NCBI GenBank assembly: GCA_043778315.1
Contig: JAYWGJ010000222.1
Span: 1 to 27,531 of the forward strand
Source of the DNA: JBEEMU01 sp043778315
GTDB lineage: Bacteria > Bacteroidota > Bacteroidia > Chitinophagales > Saprospiraceae
Direction of reading: 5' to 3'
DNA length: 27,531 nucleotides
Part shown: positions 14,698 to 22,840 of the stretch, one piece after another
Position numbering within the stretch: position 1 is the stretch's first letter
How the letters are laid out: every line of letters begins with the position of its first letter
Notes under the pieces: model-generated
Seen by the model: the letters and a program-made list of their open reading frames with translations, nothing else
Told to the model about the DNA's origin: nothing
Databases searched by the model: none
Made by a program: the position numbers and the translations under genes

Positions 14698-17028
14698 ATG
14701 AAATTCAATCATTTTATAAACGCATTTGCGCTCTTTTTATTGAGCTGTACTACTCTATTTGCGCAGACTAATAATTATAAAACTGCGGAAGAAAAATTTA
14801 GACAACTCGACCAAGAGTTGCCCACGCCGAATAATTACCGCACAGCGAGCGGTGCGCCTGGACATCAGTATTGGCAACAGCGCGCCGATTACGATATTAA
14901 GGTGCGTCTTGACGACGAAAAACAACAGCTTTACGGTGAAGAAACGGTAACTTATTTCAATAATTCGCCCGACGCGCTCACCTACTTATGGGTGCAGTTA
15001 GATCAAAATTTTTCTGACCCGAACAGCGACCGCTATACTACTGCAACAGGTACAATCAGCGATAAAACAACGGTTACGCAGTTAAACAGCTTGTACCATA
15101 CTTTTGATGGCGGTTTCAAGATTGATTATATTAAAGATAAAGCGGATAAAAATCTGCCTTATATTGTTAATAAAACAATGATGCGCATTGATTTACCCGA
15201 GCCTTTATTGAGCGGAAAATCGTTTGTTTTTAAAGCAAAATGGTGGTATAATATCAACGACCGCATGAAATTGGGCGGACGAAGCGGCTACGAATATTTC
15301 GAGGAAGATAAAAACTATCTTTATACGATAGCGCAATTTTATCCGCGTATGTGTAAATATAGCGACGTACAAGGTTGGCAACACAAGCAATATTTGGGTT
15401 CGGGCGAGTTTACATTGGATTTTGGCAATTTCAATTTGAGTATTACGGCTCCCGCCGACCATGTTATAGGTGCGAGCGGCGTGTTGCAAAACTTAGACCA
15501 AATACTCACGCCAGAGCAAAAACGGCGTTGGACGCAAGCGCAAACGAGTACCGAGCAACCCGTCGTTATCATCACACAAGCGGAAGCGACGGAAAACGAA
15601 AAAGGTAACGCAAAAACAACGCGCACTTGGAATTGGAAAGCGGATAACGTGCGTGACGTAGCTTTTGCGTCAAGCAGAAAATTTATTTGGGACGCAATGG
15701 CGGTCAAATTTGGGAATAGAACAACTATCGCGCAGTCGTTATATCCGAAAGAAGGTAATCCGCTTTGGGGTCGTTTTTCTACTCGTGCCGTTGCGCACAC
15801 CTTAAAAACGTACTCAAAACATACTTTTGACTACCCTTATCCTTCGGCGTATTCTATCAATGCTAAGGATATTGGTATGGAATATCCGATGATTTGCTTT
15901 AATTACGGTCGTGCTGAAAAAGATGGCACTTATACCGAAGGCATGAAAAACGGCACTATCGGCGTGATTATACACGAAGTTGGGCATAATTTTTTCCCTA
16001 TGATTGTGAACAGCGACGAGCGGCAATGGACGTGGATGGACGAGGGTTTGAACTCGTTTGTACAATATCTTACGGAGCGCGAATGGGACAAAAACTATCC
16101 GTCGCGGCGCGGACCCGCGTATTTAATCACCGATTATATGAAAAGTGATAAAAGTACGCAAACACCAATAATGACAAACTCGGAAAGTATTTTGCAGTTC
16201 GGACCAAACGGATATTTTAAGCCTGCTACCGCGTTGAATATTTTGCGCGAAACGGTCATGGGACGTGAGCTTTTTGACAAAGCATTTAAGGAATATTCGA
16301 ATCGGTGGAAGTTTAAACACCCGTCGCCCGCTGATTTTTTTCGCACTATGGAAGATGCTTCGGGCGTTGATTTAGATTGGTTTTGGCGCGGTTGGTTTTA
16401 TACCGTCGAGCCTTGCGATATTGCTTTGCAAGATGTGAAATGGTATAAAATAAATTCGATGAATCCCGAAACCGAAAAAGTGACGGATAAAACCGAAAAA
16501 ACAGCTACCTCTTCGCGCTACATTCGCACGATACGCGAAGAAGCGGATAAAAATCTGACTTATGTACAACGCGATACTTCGCTACAAGATTTTTATGTTA
16601 AGAATAATCCGTTTGAGGTATCTAATTTGGATAAAAAAGAATACCAAGAATTTTTGAAAGGCTTGTCTGCCGACGAAAAAAAGATATTAGAAAAGGGCGA
16701 TAATTACTACGAAATTACGTTTAAAAATGCAGGTGGCTTACCGATGCCCGTAATAGTTGAGTTTGAGTACGTTGATAATACAAAGGAGATGTTTCGTATT
16801 CCCGCCGAAATTTGGCGGTACAACGCCGATAAAGTATCTAAAATATTTCCTATGAGCAAAGAAATAAAACAGATTACCTTAGACCCGAATTTGGAAACTG
16901 CGGATATTGATACAAGCAATAATTATTATCCGCCAAAACCACAAGCGACTCGTTTTCAGCTATTTAAACAAAAACAAAATCCCGAAAACCCAATGCAGCG
17001 CGACAAGCGTAATAAAGAAATTAAGTAA
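14698..17028 (+). CDS. Exported M1 family zinc metallopeptidase
   Basis: This 776-residue protein has a signal peptide (MKFNHFINAF...TLFAQ); the start at 14698 is chosen because it begins that peptide, while the frame upstream overlaps the HupE/UreJ-like gene. The N-terminal beta domain includes YWQQRADYDIKVRLDDEKQQL and the exopeptidase-type motif GMEYPMICF. The zinc site is complete: HEVGH at 426-430 and E449 in WMDEGLNSF, with the spacing of M1 (gluzincin) enzymes. The C-terminal 200 residues are less conserved and end in a Lys/Asn/Gln-rich tail. It probably trims peptides in the periplasm or at the surface. A Cys17 in LLSC could suggest a lipoprotein, but cleavage at FAQ fits better. It is followed after 38 bp by the dipeptidase gene. 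Confidence 0.93.
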   Translation: MKFNHFINAFALFLLSCTTLFAQTNNYKTAEEKFRQLDQELPTPNNYRTASGAPGHQYWQQRADYDIKVRLDDEKQQLYGEETVTYFNNSPDALTYLWVQLDQNFSDPNSDRYTTATGTISDKTTVTQLNSLYHTFDGGFKIDYIKDKADKNLPYIVNKTMMRIDLPEPLLSGKSFVFKAKWWYNINDRMKLGGRSGYEYFEEDKNYLYTIAQFYPRMCKYSDVQGWQHKQYLGSGEFTLDFGNFNLSITAPADHVIGASGVLQNLDQILTPEQKRRWTQAQTSTEQPVVIITQAEATENEKGNAKTTRTWNWKADNVRDVAFASSRKFIWDAMAVKFGNRTTIAQSLYPKEGNPLWGRFSTRAVAHTLKTYSKHTFDYPYPSAYSINAKDIGMEYPMICFNYGRAEKDGTYTEGMKNGTIGVIIHEVGHNFFPMIVNSDERQWTWMDEGLNSFVQYLTEREWDKNYPSRRGPAYLITDYMKSDKSTQTPIMTNSESILQFGPNGYFKPATALNILRETVMGRELFDKAFKEYSNRWKFKHPSPADFFRTMEDASGVDLDWFWRGWFYTVEPCDIALQDVKWYKINSMNPETEKVTDKTEKTATSSRYIRTIREEADKNLTYVQRDTSLQDFYVKNNPFEVSNLDKKEYQEFLKGLSADEKKILEKGDNYYEITFKNAGGLPMPVIVEFEYVDNTKEMFRIPAEIWRYNADKVSKIFPMSKEIKQITLDPNLETADIDTSNNYYPPKPQATRFQLFKQKQNPENPMQRDKRNKEIK

Positions 17029-17066
17029 AGAAATAAAATAAATATCACACCATTAAACATTCAAAT

Positions 17067-17678
17067 ATGCGATTTTTTATTTTATTCATAAGTATAAATT
17101 GGCTTTTTTGTGCTAATATTTTTGCACAAGTACCAAAGGGTTGGGTCGATATTACCGCCTTAGACCCGACTATTCAAACGGATATTAGGTATGCTACAAC
17201 GAATAATTTTGTAGAGGCTAAAATGTACGATTGTGCGGCTTGCTACTTCCGACAAGAAGTAGCAGAGGCATTGGTGAAAGCGCATAAAGCCTTAAAAACC
17301 AAGGGTTACGGCGGATTGAAAATGTATGATTGCTACCGTCCTGCGGCGTATCAGCAACGGCTTTGGGACAAAAAACCTGACGCACGTTTTGTCACGCCGC
17401 CAAAAATGGGGTCTATGCACTCTCGCGGCGGCGCAGCAGACTTGACGGTTTTGGATAAAAATGGGGAGGAGTTGGATATGGGTACGCCTTTCGATTCGTT
17501 TAGCGAAAAATCGTATCAAACCTGTGCCGATTTACCAAAGCAAGTTTTAGCAAATCGTGCGCTCCTTCGCAACACCCTCGAGCAATATGGATTTAGACAC
17601 ATCAGAACGGAATGGTGGCATTTTTCGTTTGTCAAAGGCAAATTTAGTGTCGGCACTTGGATATGGAACTGTAAATAA
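17067..17678 (+). CDS. D-alanyl-D-alanine dipeptidase (peptidase M15D, VanX/DdpX-like)
   Basis: The 203-residue protein has a signal peptide (MRFFILFISI...NIFAQ), placing it in the periplasm. Catalytic residues of the VanX family are all visible: R91 in YDCYRPAAYQ, zinc ligands H118 and D125 in SMHSRGGAADLTVLD, catalytic E182 and zinc ligand H185 in TEWWHFSF. The enzyme hydrolyses D-Ala-D-Ala and similar dipeptides. No vanH or vanA-type ligase genes are nearby, and the export signal argues for peptidoglycan dipeptide recycling rather than vancomycin resistance. It follows the M1 peptidase by 38 bp, suggesting one envelope-peptidase operon, and is followed by a strong terminator. Confidence 0.92.
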   Translation: MRFFILFISINWLFCANIFAQVPKGWVDITALDPTIQTDIRYATTNNFVEAKMYDCAACYFRQEVAEALVKAHKALKTKGYGGLKMYDCYRPAAYQQRLWDKKPDARFVTPPKMGSMHSRGGAADLTVLDKNGEELDMGTPFDSFSEKSYQTCADLPKQVLANRALLRNTLEQYGFRHIRTEWWHFSFVKGKFSVGTWIWNCK

Positions 17679-17682
17679 ACTG

Positions 17683-17719
17683 AACGGGTCAAGATGCGCA
17701 ATATTTTGACCCGTTTTTT
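17683..17719 (+). terminator. Intrinsic terminator after the dipeptidase gene
   Basis: A 10-bp perfect stem (17683-17692 with 17706-17715), a 13-nt loop and a run of T residues lie 5 bp after the stop codon. This closes the HupE/UreJ-M1-M15D transcript. Confidence 0.85.
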
Positions 17720-17775
17720 ATTCAAAGACGAATTTTTATTTATAATATATTCATATATTTTCAATATAATAAAAT

Positions 17776-19980
17776 ATGAAAGAAAACATCGCTGCACACC
17801 CGAAGCCGTGGCATTTGCGTCCTTTTTTGAGGGTGCTATTTCCCCTTGTTTTGGGTATTGTGGCGGCTGAATATTTGTCTTTTTCTCTCATTTCGGGTAG
17901 CGTTGTAGCTGTGGGTTTAGTAGCTATTATATTATTTTTGAAATTCAAAAAAGGAGGAAATATCAATTACAGACCTTATTTCGCGCTGCCCGTTATGGTC
18001 GGCGTTTTTGCTTTTGGGTGGCTGCGGGCGAGCTTGTGTTCAGAGCTTACAGCTCCTGATTATGTGGGTACAAAATACGAGAATGATACGACTTATGTAG
18101 TCGGTTATGTAGCCGCTCCGCCTATACACGCGAATAAAATAAAGGTTCGGTTGCAATTGCAAGCTATTGGTAATCAGTCAGATAGCTTAAATAATACAAG
18201 CGGAATGGTGTTATGTTATTTGGATAGTAGCGCCGCTTCGTTGAAGCTAAAATATGGCGATTTATTGGTCGCGCAAACCAAATTACAAGCCTTATCTGCG
18301 CCGCTCAACCCGTTTCAAATCGATATGCGCATGGTTTTGCATTTCCAAAACTTGCATCATCGCGCCTTTATGAGAGACGGCACTTGGCAAAAAATAGGCG
18401 AAGCGCAAGGCAGTCAGATTATGCAAATTGCCTACACGATGCAGTCGTTTTGTGTGCAAACAATACAAAAATATATTCATTCGCCCGATGCGCAGTCGGT
18501 CGCCGCCGCGCTGATTATTGGCTACGTCGACGACATCAGCGACGAGGTAAAACAAGCCTATATCAACACAGGCGCAATGCACGTTTTGTCTGTTTCGGGG
18601 CTGCACGTTGGTTTATTATACGTTGCGCTCGATGCGGGTTTACGGCGCATTCGTAGCAAAAAACGTTGGTGGCAGATACTCCGCGCCGTGATAGAAATCG
18701 TATTTATTTGGGGATTTTCGTTGGTGACGGGCGCGTCGGCAGCGGTATTGCGTGCCGCCGCTATGCTGAGTATCGTTATAGTTGGTAAGGTTTTTAATAA
18801 AGAAACTGATACGTTTAATGTGCTGGCTGCCGCCGCATTTTTATTATTGGCGCACAATCCATCTTTGGCGTTTCAAATTGGCTTTCAACTCTCTTTTTTG
18901 GCAGTTGGAGGACTTCTATACTTCTATAAAGCTATTTACAGCCTATTTTTAATTGATTTTAGTGTTAAAAAACCTAAAAAAGGAGAAAAATATACTTTTT
19001 TCAATAAAAATGTACTTTTAGCAAAAGCAGAATGGCTCGCCGATTGGGTTTGGGGTGTTACGGCGGTCGGTATAGCGGCGCAAATCGCAACTTTACCGCT
19101 TAGTTTATACTATTTCCATCAGTTTCCGATGTATTTTTGGCTTTCGGGCTTAATAGTTATACCATTAGCAACGCTCGCTTTATGGCTCGGAATTATTTTA
19201 TTTGCTACTGCCGTATTTCCGCCTCTGGCGCAAATTGTGGGTTGTGGTTTAGAGAAAATTGTTATTGCAATGAATTATTCGCTGCACGTTATCGAGCAAT
19301 TTCCCTACGCGATACTACAAGACGTGCGGCTCACATCTTGGCAAATGTGGGTTTTTTACTTGATTATTATTGCGATTATCGCTGCCTTAGAAACGCGGAT
19401 TTTTCGTTGGTTTTTATTGGCTGGTGGAGGCGTATTAGCTATTTTTGCGGCAAACGCAGTGCATTATTATCAACAAAATCAGCAATCAGTCCTTTGTGTG
19501 CATCATACTTATCGCGAAACGGTCATCGGGCAATATGATGCGGATACTGCTCATATTATTGCTTCTACTGACGACCCGCAAATGCTAAATTTTTTGGTTA
19601 AAAGTGCTGCTTTGGAATGGTCAGGTACGTCGCAATTGCAGCAAAATTATCTGATAGACACGTTCGCTACCCGCGTAGCATACTCAGAGCCGCCGTTTCA
19701 TCAATTTCATAAGCGAAAATACGCGGTGCTGATTGGTAATCAAGTTGCCCGTGGAACATCGGCTGCGGCAAAACCTAAATTAGATTTTGTTTTGCTTTCG
19801 CAAAATCCAAAAATTGATTTGAAAGACATCCAAAATCTTTTTGATACTAAAATGATTGTTGCGGACGGCTCTTGCGCGCCGTGGAACGTAGATAGATGGC
19901 AGTTGCAGGCGAAAGAAATGCATCTCATATTCTGGGCTACCAAAACAAAAGGTGCATTCTATCTTATTGATAATCAATAA
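17776..19980 (+). CDS. comEC: ComEC/Rec2 family DNA-uptake channel
   Basis: ComEC is the inner-membrane channel that carries single-stranded DNA into the cytoplasm during natural transformation. The 734-residue protein has two N-terminal membrane segments, a DUF4131-like beta-rich periplasmic domain (about residues 80-210), then the Competence domain with many helices. The family signature NTGAMHVLSVSGLHVGLLY is at about 262-280, followed by WGFSLVTGASAAVLRAA and NPSLAFQIGFQLSFLAVGG. The C-terminal 170 residues are soluble and lack a recognisable metallo-beta-lactamase domain with HxHxDH, as I recall is common in Bacteroidota. The stop lies 8 bp from the converging gene. No other competence genes are adjacent, although a CoiA-like gene lies 8.5 kb away. 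Confidence 0.93.
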   Translation: MKENIAAHPKPWHLRPFLRVLFPLVLGIVAAEYLSFSLISGSVVAVGLVAIILFLKFKKGGNINYRPYFALPVMVGVFAFGWLRASLCSELTAPDYVGTKYENDTTYVVGYVAAPPIHANKIKVRLQLQAIGNQSDSLNNTSGMVLCYLDSSAASLKLKYGDLLVAQTKLQALSAPLNPFQIDMRMVLHFQNLHHRAFMRDGTWQKIGEAQGSQIMQIAYTMQSFCVQTIQKYIHSPDAQSVAAALIIGYVDDISDEVKQAYINTGAMHVLSVSGLHVGLLYVALDAGLRRIRSKKRWWQILRAVIEIVFIWGFSLVTGASAAVLRAAAMLSIVIVGKVFNKETDTFNVLAAAAFLLLAHNPSLAFQIGFQLSFLAVGGLLYFYKAIYSLFLIDFSVKKPKKGEKYTFFNKNVLLAKAEWLADWVWGVTAVGIAAQIATLPLSLYYFHQFPMYFWLSGLIVIPLATLALWLGIILFATAVFPPLAQIVGCGLEKIVIAMNYSLHVIEQFPYAILQDVRLTSWQMWVFYLIIIAIIAALETRIFRWFLLAGGGVLAIFAANAVHYYQQNQQSVLCVHHTYRETVIGQYDADTAHIIASTDDPQMLNFLVKSAALEWSGTSQLQQNYLIDTFATRVAYSEPPFHQFHKRKYAVLIGNQVARGTSAAAKPKLDFVLLSQNPKIDLKDIQNLFDTKMIVADGSCAPWNVDRWQLQAKEMHLIFWATKTKGAFYLIDNQ

Positions 19981-19988
19981 ATTAAAGA

Positions 19989-20423
19989 TTATTTTATTTC
20001 TTCGTAATCTGCAAACTCGGTGTCGTCACTTTTCGGCTGTTGCTTTTTTTGTTGCGGCAAACCGCCAAAAAAAGAAAAAGGGTCAGCGTTGCCACTTTGC
20101 ATTTGCGCCTGCATTTCGCTTAGTTTTTTCTGAAAAACGGCTTGAAAAAGAATATAAGTGGCTACTAACGGAAATCCAATTAGCATTAGCGCGCAGTATA
20201 AAATACCTTTAATTGGGTTGCGCCAAAAAGTATCGCCTAAGGTTTTGACAAAACCCAGCACCGCTTTTTTATTGATAATTAATGCAGCTATAATCAGTAC
20301 GGGAGCTAAATACATGCCTAAAATCCACAAATATCTGCCCAAATAAAGCAAAAATACTAGTAGGATTATGGGTGTTACCAAGCCGATAAGGAGGTGAATA
20401 GGGTTGATACGCAAGGTTTTCAT
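19989..20423 (-). CDS. Small membrane protein of unknown function
   Basis: The 144-residue protein has three predicted membrane helices (about 10-30, 33-50 and 71-95) and a cytoplasmic-looking C-terminal tail with a Gln-rich stretch, NADPFSFFGGLPQQKKQQ, ending in DDTEFADYEEIK. I do not recognise a named family. The NPIKGILYCALMLIGFPLVATYILF segment (given here only as a landmark at about 69-93) suggests a hairpin membrane anchor. Its nearest visible promoter (20604-20635) belongs to a decayed glycyl-tRNA synthetase 5' end, so its own mRNA may begin there with a leader of about 170 nt. It converges with comEC. Confidence 0.75.
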   Translation of the reverse strand: MKTLRINPIHLLIGLVTPIILLVFLLYLGRYLWILGMYLAPVLIIAALIINKKAVLGFVKTLGDTFWRNPIKGILYCALMLIGFPLVATYILFQAVFQKKLSEMQAQMQSGNADPFSFFGGLPQQKKQQPKSDDTEFADYEEIK

Positions 20424-20503
20424 TTTTATTATATGAATTTTCTCTTAGTGTTGTAAACTTATCGCTGTGAGGGGGAGGCTATCTTTACGAAAAAAATAAA
20501 ATG

Positions 20504-20563
20504 GACAAAACCCTACTCTTTGCAATGCGATATAATTCGCTTAAATTGTTCTTCTGCGGACAA
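20504..20563 (-). pseudogene. N-terminal remnant of glycyl-tRNA synthetase
   Basis: Reading the minus strand from 20563 gives (TTG)SAEEQFKRIISHCKE, then TAG at 20513-20515, then GFV. Bacterial glycyl-tRNA synthetases of the Bacteroidota type begin with FKKxxSHCKEYGFVFPSSEIYDGL, so the stop replaces the conserved Tyr and the match resumes after it. Homology ends after GFV; nothing resembling FPSSEIYDGL follows. The initiator position is TTG. A promoter-like element sits 40 bp upstream at the spacing expected for a gene start. I infer a small copy of the 5' end of glyS that has decayed, or what is left of a moved gene. The match is short and from memory. Confidence 0.6.
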
Positions 20564-20603
20564 AATATTAATATTGATGTAAATTATTGATAAAACTATG
20601 CTG

Positions 20604-20635
20604 CAAAGATAAGAAAATTAGCGTTTATTTTGAAA
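20604..20635 (-). promoter_or_regulatory. Promoter-like element in front of the glyRS remnant
   Basis: On the minus strand TATCTTTG (20604-20611) is a perfect TAnnTTTG -7 element, with TTTC (20632-20635, one mismatch to TTTG) 20 bp upstream. Transcription would start near 20598, 35 nt before the remnant's start and about 175 nt before the membrane protein gene. Confidence 0.5.
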
Positions 20636-20659
20636 TAATATTCAAAATTTGGACTTCTG

Positions 20660-20836
20660 TCAATCATCTATGGTAGTCGTTGGTTTAGTGTAAGGGTTCT
20701 TGTCTTGACAATCTTTTATGCCGTCACCATCGCTATCGAGCATATAATCATCGGCATCAACAGGGCAGCCCAAAACTGAATACGGCTCTTTATCTCTTAT
20801 ACTTGGCACGCCGTCGTGGTCGCAGTCGCAATAGTT
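20660..20836 (-). pseudogene. Out-of-frame C-terminal part of a thrombospondin type 3 repeat protein
   Basis: In the frame ending at TGA 20660-20662 the minus strand reads YCDCDHDGVPSIRDKEP, then ADDYMLDSDGDGIKDCQDKNP and a short Thr-rich tail. DxDxDGxxD patterns are calcium-binding thrombospondin type 3 repeats, as found in Bacteroidota OmpA-like and secreted proteins. It continues the gene at 20797-21138: adding one base to the five-T run at 20835-20839 joins VKLYGK to N-YCDCDHDG in one frame, giving about 159 residues. This is therefore a one-base frameshift (or a sequencing or assembly error), not a separate gene. Confidence 0.75.
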
Positions 20837-21138
20837 TTTCCGTATAGTTTGACATAAAAATGCTGATTTTTTTGTTTTCTTGCTGTAATATTTCTAATAA
20901 GCGTATCTTTACAAGCAGTTTTAAGGTACAAATCATATTTTCCTGTACATAAATGTGGCGATAAGGTACTTAGTATTGCATCTGAAAAAGCTGCTCTACC
21001 TGCTTTGTGCCACTTAGTCTCGAGCAGCGAATCGCAAGTCACTAAGTGGACTTGCAATAAAGTAGTATTAGCTTGCGCAAATGCGGTTTGAGTCCACAAT
21101 AATATTGTGAATACAATAATTATTTTAAGATTGGTCAT
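20797..21138 (-). CDS. N-terminal part of a frameshifted exported protein
   Basis: The 113-codon frame starts at ATG 21136-21138 with a signal peptide (MTNLKIIIVF...QTAFAQ). Its middle part, LLETKWHKAGRAAFSDAILSTL and GKYDLYLKTACKDTLIRNITARK, belongs to no family I know. The last residues (IATATTTACQV) are a frameshift artefact: the same DNA in the next frame encodes the calcium-binding repeats annotated at 20660-20836. The intact ancestor was probably a small exported protein with a unique N-terminal domain and two thrombospondin type 3-like repeats. As it stands the product lacks the repeats and is probably non-functional, unless the frameshift is a sequence error. It is transcribed divergently from the UPF0158 gene. 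Confidence 0.65.
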   Translation of the reverse strand: MTNLKIIIVFTILLWTQTAFAQANTTLLQVHLVTCDSLLETKWHKAGRAAFSDAILSTLSPHLCTGKYDLYLKTACKDTLIRNITARKQKNQHFYVKLYGKTIATATTTACQV

Positions 21139-21166
21139 ATTTTCAGTGTACTTATTTTGAAATAAT

Positions 21167-21199
21167 ATTGCAATTATCCTACAAAAGGTCTTATATTTG
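21167..21199 (+). promoter_or_regulatory. Bacteroidota-type promoter of the UPF0158 gene
   Basis: A perfect -7 element TATATTTG (21192-21199) follows ATTG (21167-21170; one mismatch to TTTG) with a 21-bp spacer. Transcription would begin near 21205, so the in-frame TTG at 21197 cannot be the start and the ATG at 21236 is supported. Confidence 0.6.
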
Positions 21200-21235
21200 T
21201 ATGCGAAAAAGTATTTTATTCACTTTATAATAAAA

Positions 21236-21712
21236 ATGCAAAACGACGACGAACTGCGCAAAAAAATGATAGACATAGCCGATGAAATAGAATTGGGTAT
21301 GACTATTTATGTCCATAAAACGAGCTTAGAATGGATTTCTTTGCCCGATATGGATAATTATTTTGAAATATATGAGGAAGACGATTGGGCTGACGACCGC
21401 GCTAAACTCGCGGCTGACCGCGTCAATTACGTCGAGATTCCGCGCGTATTGCCGCGTCGTATGTACCTCACTATGCAGCGTTTCAGCGATGAAATAGTCA
21501 CCGATTTGGAGCTAAAAACACAGCTAAACGAGGCGTTGCAGGTGCAAGCTCCGTTTAGGTACTTCAAAAATGCAGTATATAATAGCGGCGCGAAGTACAA
21601 AAATGCTTGGCATCGCTTTCGCGGCGAATTATATTTTGAGTGGGTGCGCGAGCATTTTGGGCTGCTGCTTCATGTGTATCTACTCGATGTAATAGCCGAA
21701 GAAGAAGATTAA
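21236..21712 (+). CDS. UPF0158 family protein
   Basis: The 158-residue acidic, soluble protein starts at ATG 21236 (MQNDDELRKK). Features of UPF0158 are present: an N-terminal stretch about a residue used in a short beta segment (TSLEWISLPD), the central IPRVLPRRMYLTMQRFSDEI, and the C-terminal APFRYFKNAV followed by WHRFRGELYFEWVREHFG. Family members are found in many bacteria, with no known biochemical function. It has its own promoter and ends 3 bp from the converging T9SS cargo gene, with no terminator hairpin visible between them. Confidence 0.75.
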   Translation: MQNDDELRKKMIDIADEIELGMTIYVHKTSLEWISLPDMDNYFEIYEEDDWADDRAKLAADRVNYVEIPRVLPRRMYLTMQRFSDEIVTDLELKTQLNEALQVQAPFRYFKNAVYNSGAKYKNAWHRFRGELYFEWVREHFGLLLHVYLLDVIAEEED

Positions 21713-21715
21713 AAA

Positions 21716-22786
21716 CTAATCCTCCGTTTTCAAAATACGTCCCGCCGCGCTGCCCGTATTAGCGCGAAGCGTATAAAAATAAATACCTTTCGGCAATGCC
21801 AAACCTCCTATATTGATGCTATTTGTACCTTCGCCTTGTAGCGCGAAGGTGCGCGTAAGCACGGTTTTACCCATCGCATCGGTCAAATTAAAATTGACTT
21901 CGCTTGCTTCCGTCAAAAAATAATTGAGGTTGATAGCCGAGCTAAACGGGTTAGGTGAAACGCTAACTACTATGGTTTCCATACGTCTGCGCTTGTCGCT
22001 TTCGCGGCTTTGCACGCCGTTGTTAGCTATGCAAGATTGCCAGTAAGGGTTAAAAGTGATGTATTTTGTAGCGTTATCCAAGCAAGCGCGATACTCCGCA
22101 TCAGTCAGATTTGGTGTGCTAATGCACGGCAAAACCTCCGACGGCAAGTAGTAAATAGGGGCGTTAGTGAGGCTATCTTGTAGCCAATTGCACGACGAAA
22201 TTACGCTCGATATGCTGCTCCGCGCAAATTGCGCGCGCCGTTTGCGTGGGTGAATTTGCTCGACCGTAGCTATCGGCTGCACCTGATTAGGCGCGGCCTG
22301 CTGTATATTGAGCGATGGTATATAGCGGTAATTTAATTTTATCGGCGCAGTTTGTCCGTTTTGCGGAATGACCTCGATGGTGATGCTATCATTGACGTAC
22401 AGATTGACAGGCGGCGCGAGGTACCCTTGCCCGTTCGCACTCAAATTGCTTTGCATCGATATAATAGTGCCGTTGTGTTTGACCACCGTCGTCACGTCAG
22501 TTACGGTGTTGCCAAATGCCCAACGATAGCCGATTTGCTGTGAGCTGCAAGCGGAAAGGTACATAAATGCAGCAAAAGTAGGCGTTGTAGCAGGGTTGTT
22601 CGGGTCGTTTGTGCCGCCGTTGGTAGTTTTCACACCACCTATTTCTTGCCCTACAATATAGCCAACATTAGGTACGGTGATAGCGTCGGTGCGCGACGCG
22701 GCATCATTTTGCGCGCCAATATTTGCGATATTGGTACACCAAAATAAAAATAAAATTGCGCTCGCGAAGTAGGTTTTTGTTAGCAT
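21716..22786 (-). CDS. T9SS-secreted protein with C-terminal sorting domain
   Basis: This 356-residue protein has a signal peptide (MLTKTYFASA...NIGAQ) and a type IX secretion C-terminal domain at about 274-356: VVSVSPNPFSSAINLNYFL, FNLTDAMGKTVLTRTFALQ, GTNSINIGGLALPKGIYFYTL and a final GRILKTED. The sorting domain directs export across the outer membrane and, in type A proteins, attachment at the surface. The region in between (27-273) shows no family I recognise; it contains several cysteines (80, 199, 221, 235, 252) and a basic stretch RKRRAQFARSS near 181-191, plus DKRRRM at 264-269 directly before the CTD. It shows that the organism has a T9SS, encoded elsewhere. Confidence 0.88.
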   Translation of the reverse strand: MLTKTYFASAILFLFWCTNIANIGAQNDAASRTDAITVPNVGYIVGQEIGGVKTTNGGTNDPNNPATTPTFAAFMYLSACSSQQIGYRWAFGNTVTDVTTVVKHNGTIISMQSNLSANGQGYLAPPVNLYVNDSITIEVIPQNGQTAPIKLNYRYIPSLNIQQAAPNQVQPIATVEQIHPRKRRAQFARSSISSVISSCNWLQDSLTNAPIYYLPSEVLPCISTPNLTDAEYRACLDNATKYITFNPYWQSCIANNGVQSRESDKRRRMETIVVSVSPNPFSSAINLNYFLTEASEVNFNLTDAMGKTVLTRTFALQGEGTNSINIGGLALPKGIYFYTLRANTGSAAGRILKTED

Positions 22787-22840
22787 AAGAATGATTTTTT
22801 AGAACACGAAAAAAATGGAAGATGTACTTCTAATAGCTTA

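Noticed and set aside
17067..17678. A vancomycin-resistance determinant (VanX)
   Set aside because: The catalytic residues fit VanX, but there is a signal peptide and no vanH/vanA/vanRS genes nearby; an envelope peptide-recycling dipeptidase is more likely.
19743..19758. A fifth parS-like sequence inside comEC (AGTTGCCCGTGGAACA)
   Set aside because: It differs from the 16-mer at three positions, two of them in the left arm and one breaking the CACGTG core; ParB sites rarely tolerate this.
20501..20590. A 29-codon plus-strand frame behind a TATCTTTA element
   Set aside because: It is antisense to the glycyl-tRNA synthetase remnant, which explains the sequence better; the product resembles nothing.
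20797..20840. Programmed -1 frameshifting between the exported N-domain and the thrombospondin type 3 repeats
   Set aside because: The run GGA AAA ACT does not form an X XXY YYZ slippery heptamer in the zero frame and I see no clear downstream stem-loop; a one-base indel is simpler.
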